Source of the DNA: Xanthobacteraceae bacterium | GTDB lineage: Bacteria; Pseudomonadota; Alphaproteobacteria; Rhizobiales; Xanthobacteraceae | Length of the DNA: 39,781 nt | Direction of reading: 5' to 3' | NCBI GenBank assembly: GCA_022841625.1 | Contig: JALHRD010000039.1 | Location: 1-39,781, forward strand | Part shown: positions 33,754-39,781 of the stretch, in pieces | How positions within the stretch are numbered: the first letter of the stretch is position 1 | How the letters are laid out: the number at the start of each line of letters is the position of its first letter | Notes under the pieces: model-generated | The model's database searches: none | Told to the model about the DNA's origin: nothing | The model's input: the letters and a program-made list of their open reading frames with translations, nothing else | Made by a program: the position numbers and the translations under genes

Positions 33754-34755
33754 CTATTTCAGCCGCCGCGCCGCCTCTTCGATGAAGCTCAGGTCGAGAT
33801 ACGGGGCAGGATCGAGCGCGACCGGCAGGAAGCCGGTTTCCTGCAACGTGGCAAGATTCGCCCGCAGCGCCACAACGTTCGGGCGCGCCGACGGATCGCG
33901 ATAGAAGTCGTCGCGCGTAAAGGCCCAGCTTGCAAACCGCGCCTCCGGCAGATTCGAAACCTTGGCCAGAATGCCAATCGCCGCGTCGCGATTGGCCGGG
34001 GCGGTAAACCAGCGCATCGCGGTCACATAGTCCTCGAAGAAGTCATGGAGCGCCGGACGGTTGGTTTCGAGGAATCCGCGCATCGCCGTGGTCACGAGCT
34101 GCTGGGTGGGCCCGAGCCCATCCTGCACGGAGAACAGCTTGCGCGCGCCGGCCTTGACGGCGGGATCGTAGCTGAACGGCGCCGGCAGCGAGACCAGCGC
34201 AACCTTGCCGTCGAGCAGCAGCTTGCCGAGCGTCGGAAACGGCGATGCAATAATCGTGACATCGCGCTTGTCCTGCAATCCGTTGCGGTGGAGCATGACG
34301 CGCAGGCCGAAATCCGCCGCGCCGCCGAACCCGTTGGTCGCGAGCACCCTACCCTTCAGATCGGCGATCGCGCGGATGTCGCTGTCGTTGCGGACGTAGA
34401 AATCAACCGATGCATAACCGTCGACGCCGCCCTGGTTGCCGTCGGCGACGATGCGCAGGTCTTGAATGCCTTGCCGGACGATGCCGTCTCCGACATTGGA
34501 ATAGGACACCGCGCCGATTTCGATCTCGCCGGCTCGCAGCGCCGCCAGAACGGCGGTCGAGCCCGCGAATTTGACCGGCTCGACGACATAGGCTTTGCCG
34601 TAATGCTTGAGGATATCGCGCTTCTGAAACAGCAGCGGCGACATGGTGGCGGGCGTGTTGACCCAGCCGGCGCGGATTTTCAGCGGCTCGGCGGCGGCGC
34701 TCCCGGCGGCAAGCGCCAGCGCGACGGCAGCTATCGCGATCGGCGATCTGTTCAT
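33754..34755 (-). CDS. ABC transporter substrate-binding protein (NMT1/SsuA-like), orphan
   Basis: A 333-residue periplasmic binding protein with a signal peptide (about 1-22, IAIAAVALALAAGSAAA). It has the SsuA/TauA/NrtA fold: PLKIRAGWVNTPATMSPLLF, the VLAALRAGEIEIGAVSYSNV segment that lines the pocket, DLKGRVLATNGFGGAADFGL and LLDGKVALVSLPAPF. Family members bind sulfonates, nitrate, taurine or pyrimidine precursors. No permease or ATPase gene is nearby. It lies 42 bp upstream of glutaryl-CoA dehydrogenase on the same strand, so co-transcription with a catabolic enzyme is possible. Confidence 0.9.
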   Translation of the reverse strand: MNRSPIAIAAVALALAAGSAAAEPLKIRAGWVNTPATMSPLLFQKRDILKHYGKAYVVEPVKFAGSTAVLAALRAGEIEIGAVSYSNVGDGIVRQGIQDLRIVADGNQGGVDGYASVDFYVRNDSDIRAIADLKGRVLATNGFGGAADFGLRVMLHRNGLQDKRDVTIIASPFPTLGKLLLDGKVALVSLPAPFSYDPAVKAGARKLFSVQDGLGPTQQLVTTAMRGFLETNRPALHDFFEDYVTAMRWFTAPANRDAAIGILAKVSNLPEARFASWAFTRDDFYRDPSARPNVVALRANLATLQETGFLPVALDPAPYLDLSFIEEAARRLK

Positions 34756-34830
34756 GCGACGCCCTTCCCGTGCGGCTTTTGCTTGGGCGTCAGACTACCG
34801 GGCGCCCGCTGCCGCCGCCATAGCCCGGCC

Positions 34831-34860
34831 CGAAGGCGCCCGAAGGCGCCCGAAGGCGCC
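34831..34860. repeat. Perfect 3 x 10-bp tandem repeat
   Basis: CGAAGGCGCC occurs three times without a gap, 75 bp downstream of the binding-protein gene's start side and 41 bp before tRNA-Arg. It is intergenic. Slippage makes copy number in such a run likely to vary between strains. Confidence 0.95.
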
Positions 34861-34901
34861 GTTGCCGCTGCCGCCCGGTTCGGTTATTGAGAGGCCGGCA
34901 C

Positions 34902-34978
<77 letters not shown>

Positions 34979-35181
34979 GCGATTTCAATCGATTGCGATT
35001 CCGTGGCGATGGTGCGCGGCCGGTCAGGTAAGCACCGGGTAAGCAAGGTGGTCGGCGTGATACGTTCTGCGCTGGCACCGTACACCGCCTCCAATGCTTT
35101 TGTGTTGACCGACCGTGGCGCTTGGCTGTTTGGCCCGTAATCACAATCCGCAACGCTCGCTGCCGTGATACAATCCCCGAC

Positions 35182-35322
35182 ATGAACCTGGGGGTGGCAA
35201 CTATTCTGGCGGCAGCAATCGTTTCTGCGGCCATCCTCGTGAGCGGGCGCTACACAATCACCCCCGAACAGAACGGCGCGGATTGGCGAGTTGATCGGTT
35301 GACCGGAAAGCTATGGACATGA
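35182..35322 (+). CDS. Small single-pass membrane protein
   Basis: A 46-residue protein. An N-terminal hydrophobic helix ([19 protein letters not shown]) is followed by [24 protein letters not shown]. The pattern of one anchor plus a short WRVDRLTGK-type tail occurs in small proteins of rhizobial accessory regions and prophages. The ATG at 35182 excludes an upstream extension that would give a poor hydrophobic start. The function is unknown. Confidence 0.55.
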   Translation: MNLGVATILAAAIVSAAILVSGRYTITPEQNGADWRVDRLTGKLWT

Positions 35323-35369
35323 GGCGGGTTTAATACTTCCCACCTTCGCTGTATCGAGGTCCGTGATTA

Positions 35370-35912
35370 ATGCGACGCGAGAAGGGCATTGAGTTTCACT
35401 CTCCTGGCGGGGGCATCAACCTGTTCAGGCATTTCGTTTGCGCGGCAGCGTTCGTTGCGGCGGCCCCGACGTTGGTTACGGGAAACGAGATTGACGGCTT
35501 TCGTCTGGGTATGACGATGGAGCAGGCCATGAAAATGGCTGCCGAGAGGAACTACTCTTTTGGCAAAGCGGTCGCGAGGGGCACGAACTGGACAGCCTGG
35601 CAGCTCGAAAAAGACGGTCCCGCAATTACGTTTTGCAGCAATGAGCTTGTTGGGGTTGTCAAAACCACCGATAGCAATCTGCATCAACTTGCCCACACGT
35701 TGGAGCGTTGGACGAAGTCGTTGGGTGCCCCTGAAACAGTTGCTTCGCAGACGTTTGAGCAGGGCGTCCCCTACAGCAGTTTGAACTACGGGTGGGTAAT
35801 GCAAGGAAACGTGAAGTTTTCTTTGAACTTTCATCAGCTCGGTACGGCCAATGCTCGTATTTCATATGGCTACAACTACATCAAGGATGCCTGCGGACCA
35901 TCTACTCGATGA
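35370..35912 (+). CDS. Putative secreted protein of unknown function
   Basis: A 180-residue protein. After a basic N-terminus a hydrophobic segment (about 20-36, FRHFVCAAAFVAAAPTLV) should act as signal peptide. The mature domain starts IDGFRLGMTMEQAMKMAAER, a layout also seen in small exported proteins whose repeats begin FRLGMT, and has two Cys (about 90 and 176), which could form one disulfide. It ends YNYIKDACGPSTR. The start might be later than 35370. GC is lower than in the core genes, and no family function is recognised. Confidence 0.6.
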   Translation: MRREKGIEFHSPGGGINLFRHFVCAAAFVAAAPTLVTGNEIDGFRLGMTMEQAMKMAAERNYSFGKAVARGTNWTAWQLEKDGPAITFCSNELVGVVKTTDSNLHQLAHTLERWTKSLGAPETVASQTFEQGVPYSSLNYGWVMQGNVKFSLNFHQLGTANARISYGYNYIKDACGPSTR

Positions 35913-36368
35913 GCAACCTCGGCGCCGCCACCATCAAGACGCGATGGATCACTGCATTGCTGGCTCGGGTCAAATCGCTGGAGCAACTGTTGATTGGCCA
36001 GTTGACCGGACGCCGATCAAGGGCTGCTCCGGCCTGTCCGCCAACGTCGTAGGTCGTGGTGCGGAATCGGGTGCCGCCCGCACCGAACCGCCTGCCTATG
36101 GAATCGACTCACCAGCGGTGCCCGTATTGGCGACAAGGGCTGCTGGCTTGCCAGGCGGCGACTGCGCCGTAGATCAAGTTTACCCGACATTGCTCGGTAT
36201 GCCGTTCGCACGAGCAAGTTGAACTTTTCATATGTGCTACGGTGAATCCGAATCGTGATCAGCGCCACCATCGGCAAATCGCCGTAGTGCACCCCGCCCA
36301 GCGCGGTAACGGCATCGACGTGCGCCGAGCATCTTCGCTAGACATCCAGCTCAAGGAGGATCGCAAGT
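35913..36368. other. Non-coding 456-bp region leading into the duplicated module
   Basis: The first part has no recognisable feature. From about 36050 the sequence is the left part of a 1-kb direct duplication whose second copy starts at 38325. It includes the hairpin-prone GTGCGG...CCCGCAC and a conserved GAATCGACTCACCAGCGG block. Short minus-strand frames through both copies (both reading SPIRAPLVSRF) are likely shadows of the repeat. Confidence 0.6.
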
Positions 36369-36608
36369 GTGATCTCGAAGAGCGCTCGTATCCGGGCAGC
36401 GTGGGCAGCTGGCGACCGACTTACGGCGTTGCGAATGGCTGCGCAGTTCTTCGACCGATCGCCCGAGACCAAGGCGTTCAAGCGCGGCATGGACGCGCAT
36501 AACCATCCGGATTTCTACCGGCAACTGGGTAAAGACCCGAGTCAAATCGTTGCCGAAGCGCTATTTGCGTTGGCGCAGAAGTTCAGATTGCCAAATTCAG
36601 GTCCGTGA
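36369..36608 (+). CDS. 79-residue conserved hypothetical protein, copy 1
   Basis: A small, basic, mostly helical protein: IRAAWAAGDRLTALRMAAQF, then FKRGMDAHNHPDFYRQLGKD, then VAEALFALAQKF. The GTG at 36369 has AAGGAGG 9-10 nt upstream. The copy at 38589 aligns end to end, with changes mostly conservative, which argues that both are translated. There is no membrane segment or Cys. It converges with the XRE-type regulator gene 172 bp downstream. Similar short proteins are familiar from rhizobial accessory DNA, with no known role. Confidence 0.7.
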   Translation: MISKSARIRAAWAAGDRLTALRMAAQFFDRSPETKAFKRGMDAHNHPDFYRQLGKDPSQIVAEALFALAQKFRLPNSGP

Positions 36609-36780
36609 ACCAAGCAAATTGGTGCCCTAGATTGCGCAGTCAGCCGGCTCGTCTATTCCGATAGTGAGTTTGAAATCTTGCTCACCAAAGCAACCGGGTT
36701 TCGGTCGCCATCACCGGGGGTGGGGGGACCATTTTGTCGAGTCGGCGCGTCCTCAACACCGTCAACGGCGTGACTGCGCG

Positions 36781-37008
36781 TCAATCATTCTTGAGCAGCT
36801 TCCAAGGCTCCACCTGCAACCCCTTTGCGATCCGGGCAATGTTATCGATTGATACGTTGCGCTCAGCCCGCTCCACAGAACTGAGATAGGTCCTGTTGAT
36901 CCCACTGTCGTGCGCTAGGGCCTCCTGCGTAAGCCCGCGCTTGGCGCGCAGGCGGCGCATGTTCTTAGCCAAGATGTCCCTCAGCGGGCCTTTGTGCGTC
37001 CTTTTCAC
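36781..37008 (-). CDS. XRE-family helix-turn-helix regulator, intact copy
   Basis: A 75-residue stand-alone Cro/C1-type DNA-binding protein. The HTH is complete: NMRRLRAKRGLTQEALAHDS (helices 1-2), GINRTYLSSVERAERN (recognition helix), then SIDNIARIAKGLQVEPWKLL. It probably acts as a dimeric repressor. It is divergent from the secreted-protein gene at 37112, and the 103-bp gap, including the palindrome-like TTTTAAGGCGAACGTCTTTAA, is the natural place for its operator. Its paralogue at 39037 is frameshifted. Confidence 0.9.
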   Translation of the reverse strand: MKRTHKGPLRDILAKNMRRLRAKRGLTQEALAHDSGINRTYLSSVERAERNVSIDNIARIAKGLQVEPWKLLKND

Positions 37009-37111
37009 GGACGCAAATACTCTTCAATACCGCTTTTAAGGCGAACGTCTTTAAGTTACATTCGACAAGGGCCACCCAGTTACTGCACTGATTTTTGGGA
37101 GGGCGTTGGTC

Positions 37112-37570
37112 ATGTTGCGGGTGATTGCTGTTGTAGTCGGCCTGCTCGGGTTCACCAGTTCGGTGGCGATGGGCGCCGAGTGGGGGCCATGGCCGGCACC
37201 AAAGGACGGCTCGTTCGCCGCCGCTGGCTTCAAGCACGACGATGGCGGGGCCCTTGTCATAGTGTGCAACACCAGGGCCCGGCTTATCTCGATCCTAATT
37301 GAGGAACCGCGCGCACGCTGGAACAAGGGTGCCACGATGAGCGTCACGGTCCGGTCCGATAATGGGACCGAATTGAAGCCCTCAACCGGGGTGGTCACGG
37401 GCCCGACGCAACTGATTGTTCAGGAGCAGGCGACGTGGGACTTGTGGATCATGGGTAAGGCCAACAAATTCTTTGCGACCGGCGTGGGCGGTTACGCGCG
37501 CATCTTTCCGACCGCGAATTTCAAGCCAATAACAGCACCGGTATTGGCCGCGTGCGGCGACCGTTGGTAG
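37112..37570 (+). CDS. Putative exported protein of unknown function
   Basis: A 152-residue protein from the ATG at 37112 with GGGAGG about 10 nt upstream; a TTG two codons earlier is also in frame. The signal peptide is about 1-22 (RVIAVVVGLLGFTSSVAMGA). The mature part (GFKHDDGGALVIVCNTRARL, GPTQLIVQEQATWDLWIMGK) is beta-rich with two Cys (one in VCNT, one in AACGDRW at the end), probably a disulfide. It is the first of three small envelope-type genes in the gap between the duplicated modules. No function is recognised. Confidence 0.65.
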   Translation: MLRVIAVVVGLLGFTSSVAMGAEWGPWPAPKDGSFAAAGFKHDDGGALVIVCNTRARLISILIEEPRARWNKGATMSVTVRSDNGTELKPSTGVVTGPTQLIVQEQATWDLWIMGKANKFFATGVGGYARIFPTANFKPITAPVLAACGDRW

Positions 37571-37597
37571 GCCCGCGTCAGCGTAATGGGGGAGGCC

Positions 37598-37969
37598 ATG
37601 AGGCCCTGGTACCTTTTGACATTTATTGCGATCACCGCCACCGGTTGTGTGAGCGCGGAAAAACTTGCCGAGATGGATCATCAACAATGCCGGTCATACG
37701 GCCTTGCTGCCGGCACCCAAGGTTACGCGCAGTGCCGTCTCACGCTTGAGGTTCAGAAGCGGGAGGCAGTTGCAAGAAGGGCCGCAATTATGGCCGCTGG
37801 GATCGCCGATATCGCCGATGGTGTTGCGCGTACCAAGGGAAGTTATTCGAGCCCGCGTTCGGCACCGGAGTACGAGCAGCCACGGCCTGGTCCAGCTGTG
37901 ACCCCTTCGTGCCCGGAGGGATACCGATGTGCCGGAAGGATTCAACAAGCAGATGGCGTCTGGCGGTAA
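37598..37969 (+). CDS. Putative lipoprotein
   Basis: A 123-residue protein. The N-terminus RPWYLLTFIAITATGCVSAE is a lipoprotein signal with Cys at about 17 after ATG. The motif QQCRSYGLAAGTQGYAQCRL (about 29-48) is a two-cysteine pattern I know from small lipoproteins of rhizobia and their prophages. The C-terminal part is Pro/Ser-rich. The ATG at 37598 gives the better signal, but GGAGG lies only 2 nt before it; ATG at 37586 would add four residues. It lies 28 bp after the previous exported protein, so an operon is likely. Confidence 0.7.
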   Translation: MRPWYLLTFIAITATGCVSAEKLAEMDHQQCRSYGLAAGTQGYAQCRLTLEVQKREAVARRAAIMAAGIADIADGVARTKGSYSSPRSAPEYEQPRPGPAVTPSCPEGYRCAGRIQQADGVWR

Positions 37970-38004
37970 GATGAAGTTTTGTGTAGTGCGATTTGCAAAG
38001 CATC

Positions 38005-38256
38005 ATGAAGACATTTCTGTTGCTCGTGACTTGGCTCGCGCATAATCAGCCGCCGAGCAATTATCAGGTGCCATTCAGTTCGCCCGAAGCCTGTCAGGCT
38101 GCCCGACTACAGGTTATCAAGGACGCTGAGCGCGTACGGCAGGAAATGCTTGCACGCCTTACGCGTCACGATCAACAATTCGGCATAGATCAGCAAATGA
38201 CCGGGCTCGTGATGCAGACGGCGCCTTCCGTCTCCGCTGTTCGTGTGGCGCGATAG
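38005..38256 (+). CDS. Small putative exported protein
   Basis: An 83-residue protein from the ATG at 38005. A short hydrophobic start (KTFLLLVTWLAHNQ) precedes YQVPFSSPEACQAARLQVIK and a helical region. The phrase VPFSSPEACQAAR, a Cys after an acidic helix cap, recalls small exported proteins in which a residue range is read as 'segment, then count of added residues', but I cannot name a family. It lies 36 bp after the lipoprotein gene on the same strand. A role in the envelope is a guess from the neighbours. Confidence 0.5.
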   Translation: MKTFLLLVTWLAHNQPPSNYQVPFSSPEACQAARLQVIKDAERVRQEMLARLTRHDQQFGIDQQMTGLVMQTAPSVSAVRVAR

Positions 38257-38588
38257 AGCAATTGGTGGTTGGAGGCTCACCGCGAGCAACCCAAGGGCGC
38301 TCTGGCCCGTGTCGGCCCGTCCTTGAGTCGTGGTGCGATTCGGGTGCCACCCGCACCGAGCCTACCGCCCAAGAGAATCGACTCACCAGCGGCGCCCGTA
38401 TTGGCGACCCGCGGCTCCTGGCAACCCCGGGCTCCTTTAGCGGCACGGCAGCTCCACACTCAACGTTGCTCCGGCCACACCGAGCACAATAAAATTGAAA
38501 CCTGGCACATGTGCCGTGGTGAATCCAAATGAACTCGAAGAGCCGATCATTTTCGCTATAAGTCCCGCTGCAAGCAGGAAGCGGTGCC
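38257..38588. other. Non-coding 332-bp region opening the second module copy
   Basis: From about 38325 this matches 36050-36360: GTCGTGGTGCG, GGGTGCCACCCGCACCGA and GAATCGACTCACCAGCGG are shared. No gene is credible here. The last 40 bp include GCAAGCAGGAAGCGG, the likely ribosome-binding region of the next gene. Confidence 0.6.
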
Positions 38589-38828
38589 ATGTTTTCAAAG
38601 AACGAACGCATTCGAGCAGCATGGGCCGCCGGCGATCGGATTTCTGCGTTGAGAATTGCTGCCCGGTTTTTCGATCGGTCCATCGAGACCAAAACCATTA
38701 AGCGCGGCATGAACGCCTACAACAATCCGAGCTTCTACCGGCAGCTTGGAAAAGACCCTGACCGAATCGTTGCCGAGGCGCTATTTGCGTTGGCGCAGAA
38801 ATTCACGTTGCCGGATTCAGGTCGGTGA
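38589..38828 (+). CDS. 79-residue conserved hypothetical protein, copy 2
   Basis: Starts with ATG (MFSKNERIRAAWAAGDRISA) and aligns over its full length with the copy at 36369: FDRSIETKTIKRGMNAYNNP, FYRQLGKDPDRIVAEALFAL, QKFTLPDSGR. Roughly 70% of residues are identical and the length is the same, with no frameshift in either, so both appear to be under selection. GCAGGAAGCGG upstream gives a plausible ribosome-binding site. The function is unknown. Confidence 0.7.
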   Translation: MFSKNERIRAAWAAGDRISALRIAARFFDRSIETKTIKRGMNAYNNPSFYRQLGKDPDRIVAEALFALAQKFTLPDSGR

Positions 38829-39036
38829 ACCAAGCAAACGACGCCGCAGGTGCGTGGCTAACCGTCAGTTGCGATCCGGCTCGTATATTTTGATAACCAG
38901 GTCTAAAATCTTGCTCACCAACGCGAGCGGAAATCGATTGCTGTCAACCGAGGGAGGGGGACCATTCCTTGCCAGTATTGCGTTGATGAAAACGCTGCCA
39001 AGGCGCGCGGTCGAAAAATAGCCACGCCCGGCAAGC

Positions 39037-39212
39037 TCAATCGTTTTTGAGCAGCTTCCAGGACTCCACTTGCAGCCCCTCCGCGATGCGCGCGATGTTA
39101 TCAATCGACACGTTGCGCTCAGCGCCTCTTGCGTCAGCTTACGCGTGGCGCGGAGGCGGCGCATGTTCTTGGCCAAGATGTCCCGTAGCGGGCCTTTGTG
39201 CGTCCTCTTCAT
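39037..39212 (-). pseudogene. XRE-family regulator, disrupted by a 52-bp deletion
   Basis: The start MKRTHKGPLRDILAKNMRRL and LTQEAL match the intact regulator at 36781. The next 52 bp, encoding the turn and recognition helix, are missing. After the gap the sequence resumes in another frame as NVSIDNIARIAEGLQVESWK and LLKND, ending at the homologous stop (39037). In the intact gene the lost segment is bounded by GCGCTCAG and GCGCTAG, so slippage between short repeats is the likely cause. The original frame reads on to 38865 as unrelated residues. Confidence 0.88.
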
Positions 39213-39294
39213 GGACGCCGATAGTCGGGCATACCGCTTTTAAGGCGACCGCTTTCAAGTTACATTCGCCCAGGGCAATCGAAAGGCACCCACG

Positions 39295-39666
39295 ATGCAT
39301 TCTCGCTTGGGCGGATGGCAGCGCATCGGAATTATCCTATCAGCGGTATGGGCAATTGGAGCGGCGGTGTATGAGGAGCGTGCGATGTCAGAGCGCGAAG
39401 GAGACCGAATTACCCGGCTCGTCTTCTGGCCATATAAGCAATGCCGAGAAACTCAAGATCAATACGGCAGCTTAAAAATGCCGTTCAAACGTGACTGCTC
39501 CGCAGAGATGCAAGCGGACATAGAACGAATTAGGCCGGGGGTGATCGGGAACGAAAGCCCCTGGCGCATTGCGATTGTATCGCTCGCACCAATTCCGATC
39601 TTCTGGTTGCTGGGCTTCTTGCTGATCGGGCTCGGTCGTTGGGTGCGGCGTGGGTTTGCCGCCTAG
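39295..39666 (+). CDS. Small membrane protein with two terminal helices
   Basis: A 123-residue protein. The helices are at about 9-27 (QRIGIILSAVWAIGAAVYEE) and 91-113 (WRIAIVSLAPIPIFWLLGFL then LIGLGRW), flanking a hydrophilic middle with two Cys (YKQCRE, RDCSAE). The start and end (RIGI.LS.VWAIGA and LAPIPI.WLLGF) match a small-protein family I know from Bradyrhizobium-type accessory DNA, with no known role. The 82-bp region before it is the end of the module copy. The transposase remnant begins just after its stop. Confidence 0.7.
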   Translation: MHSRLGGWQRIGIILSAVWAIGAAVYEERAMSEREGDRITRLVFWPYKQCRETQDQYGSLKMPFKRDCSAEMQADIERIRPGVIGNESPWRIAIVSLAPIPIFWLLGFLLIGLGRWVRRGFAA

Positions 39667-39781
39667 GAGCCTGTCCAGTTAGCTCCGGGATTAATTGTTT
39701 GATGGGATGATAGCCGGTTCAGGCGGCGCGGGCGAGCTTGGTGAGGTTATGGGCGGTGCAAATCAGCGCCCATTCGGCCTT
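39667..39781 (-). mobile_element. 3' end of an IS1182-like insertion sequence (cut by the window edge)
   Basis: The non-coding tail and terminal region of an insertion sequence, followed by the C-terminus of its transposase on the minus strand. The boundary is set by the stop of the preceding gene. The likely terminal repeat (starting GGAGCCTGTCCAGTTAGCTC) cannot be confirmed because the other end is outside the window. Confidence 0.7.
39719..39781 (-). CDS. Transposase, C-terminal 20 residues (partial)
   Basis: The reading KAEWALICTAHNLTKLARAA and stop match the conserved C-terminal phrase (W.L.CTAHNL.KL) of DDE transposases of the IS1182 group. The rest of the gene lies beyond the window. 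Its presence supports the view that the segment after tRNA-Arg is mobile or rearranged DNA. Confidence 0.75.
   Translation of the reverse strand, partial: KAEWALICTAHNLTKLARAA

Larger units (their letters stand above)
36050..37075 (+). repeat. Direct duplication, copy 1
   Basis: Colinear with 38325-39285. Shared blocks in order: a GC-rich palindromic segment, the 79-residue protein gene, GTGAACCAAGCAAA (36606 and 38826), ATCTTGCTCACCAA, GGGGGACCATT, the XRE-type regulator gene on the opposite strand, and TACCGCTTTTAAGGCGA with AAGTTACATTCG. Divergence is substantial (the encoded 79-residue proteins are about 70% identical), so the duplication is old. Confidence 0.8.
38325..39285 (+). repeat. 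Direct duplication, copy 2
   Basis: The second copy of the module at 36050-37075, in the same orientation and about 2.2 kb downstream, with the three envelope-type genes between. It is about 65 bp shorter overall, mainly because of a 52-bp deletion in the XRE-type gene. Confidence 0.8.

Noticed and set aside
32401-34890. Long plus-strand open frame across three minus-strand genes
   Set aside because: It spans intergenic gaps and is antisense to glutaryl-CoA dehydrogenase and the binding protein. The composition is that of a shadow frame.
36369-37008. Toxin-antitoxin pair (79-residue protein plus XRE regulator)
   Set aside because: The genes converge with 172 bp between them instead of forming an overlapping operon, and the 79-residue protein resembles no known toxin family.
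36242-38710. Minus-strand frames sharing SPIRAPLVSRF in both module copies
   Set aside because: They follow the duplicated non-coding DNA and do not continue colinearly outside it. More likely they are repeat shadows than genes.
34979-39781. Second copy of the tRNA-Arg 3' end as an attachment site
   Set aside because: I found no repeat of the T arm and acceptor end in the remaining sequence, so no island border can be claimed.

Overview
The window reads as chromosomal DNA of a high-GC alphaproteobacterium of the Hyphomicrobiales (Bradyrhizobium/Xanthobacteraceae-like). The evidence is the gene content (homospermidine synthase, fused indolepyruvate:ferredoxin oxidoreductase, orphan TctC binding protein), two copies of a leader RNA that matches the alphaproteobacterial speF motif, rhizobial-type palindromic repeats, and an IS1182-like transposase end. 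The genus is inferred, not proven.

Layout. 1-1.05 kb: a short inverted-repeat element and the tail of a minus-strand set running chemoreceptor, globin, small coiled-coil protein. 1.05-3.3 kb: the chemoreceptor, with two PAS domains. 3.3-4.9 kb: a gene-poor, partly AT-rich stretch, a cysteine-rich unknown protein and a frameshifted fragment of the neighbouring oxidoreductase gene. 4.9-10.7 kb: indolepyruvate:ferredoxin oxidoreductase (interrupted in frame by a palindromic repeat), diverging from an M24/creatinase-fold protein and a metallo-beta-lactamase-fold hydrolase. 10.7-11.3 kb: a DUF559 gene enclosed by inverted copies of a palindromic repeat. 11.3-17.2 kb: TctC protein, two tandem DHA2 transporters, a split YeeE/YedE pair, and an SDR. 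17.2-20.8 kb: a cobalt-type nitrile hydratase operon (alpha, beta, activator) facing a DUF1007-NicO metal transport pair. The hydratase alpha subunit and the transporter both carry His-rich tracts, so metal supply and enzyme maturation look linked. 20.8-26.1 kb: gamma-glutamyltransferase-like protein, M3 peptidase, DapA-family aldolase, small membrane protein.

26.1-31.5 kb is a polyamine locus: leader RNA, ornithine decarboxylase, GNAT acetyltransferase, homospermidine synthase, second leader RNA, second ornithine decarboxylase. The two leaders have near-identical cores, a compensated hairpin and similar promoters. The expected flow is ornithine to putrescine to homospermidine, with both decarboxylases under leader-RNA control.

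31.5-34.9 kb: TSUP transporter, glutaryl-CoA dehydrogenase and an orphan substrate-binding protein. At 34.9 kb lies tRNA-Arg(CCG), and beyond it the character changes to small secreted or membrane proteins, visibly lower GC, and a diverged 1-kb direct duplication. Each duplicate carries a 79-residue protein gene and an XRE-type regulator; the second regulator is broken by a 52-bp deletion. The window ends in the 3' end of a transposase. This last part looks like a genomic island or prophage remnant next to the tRNA, but no matching attachment-site repeat is visible.
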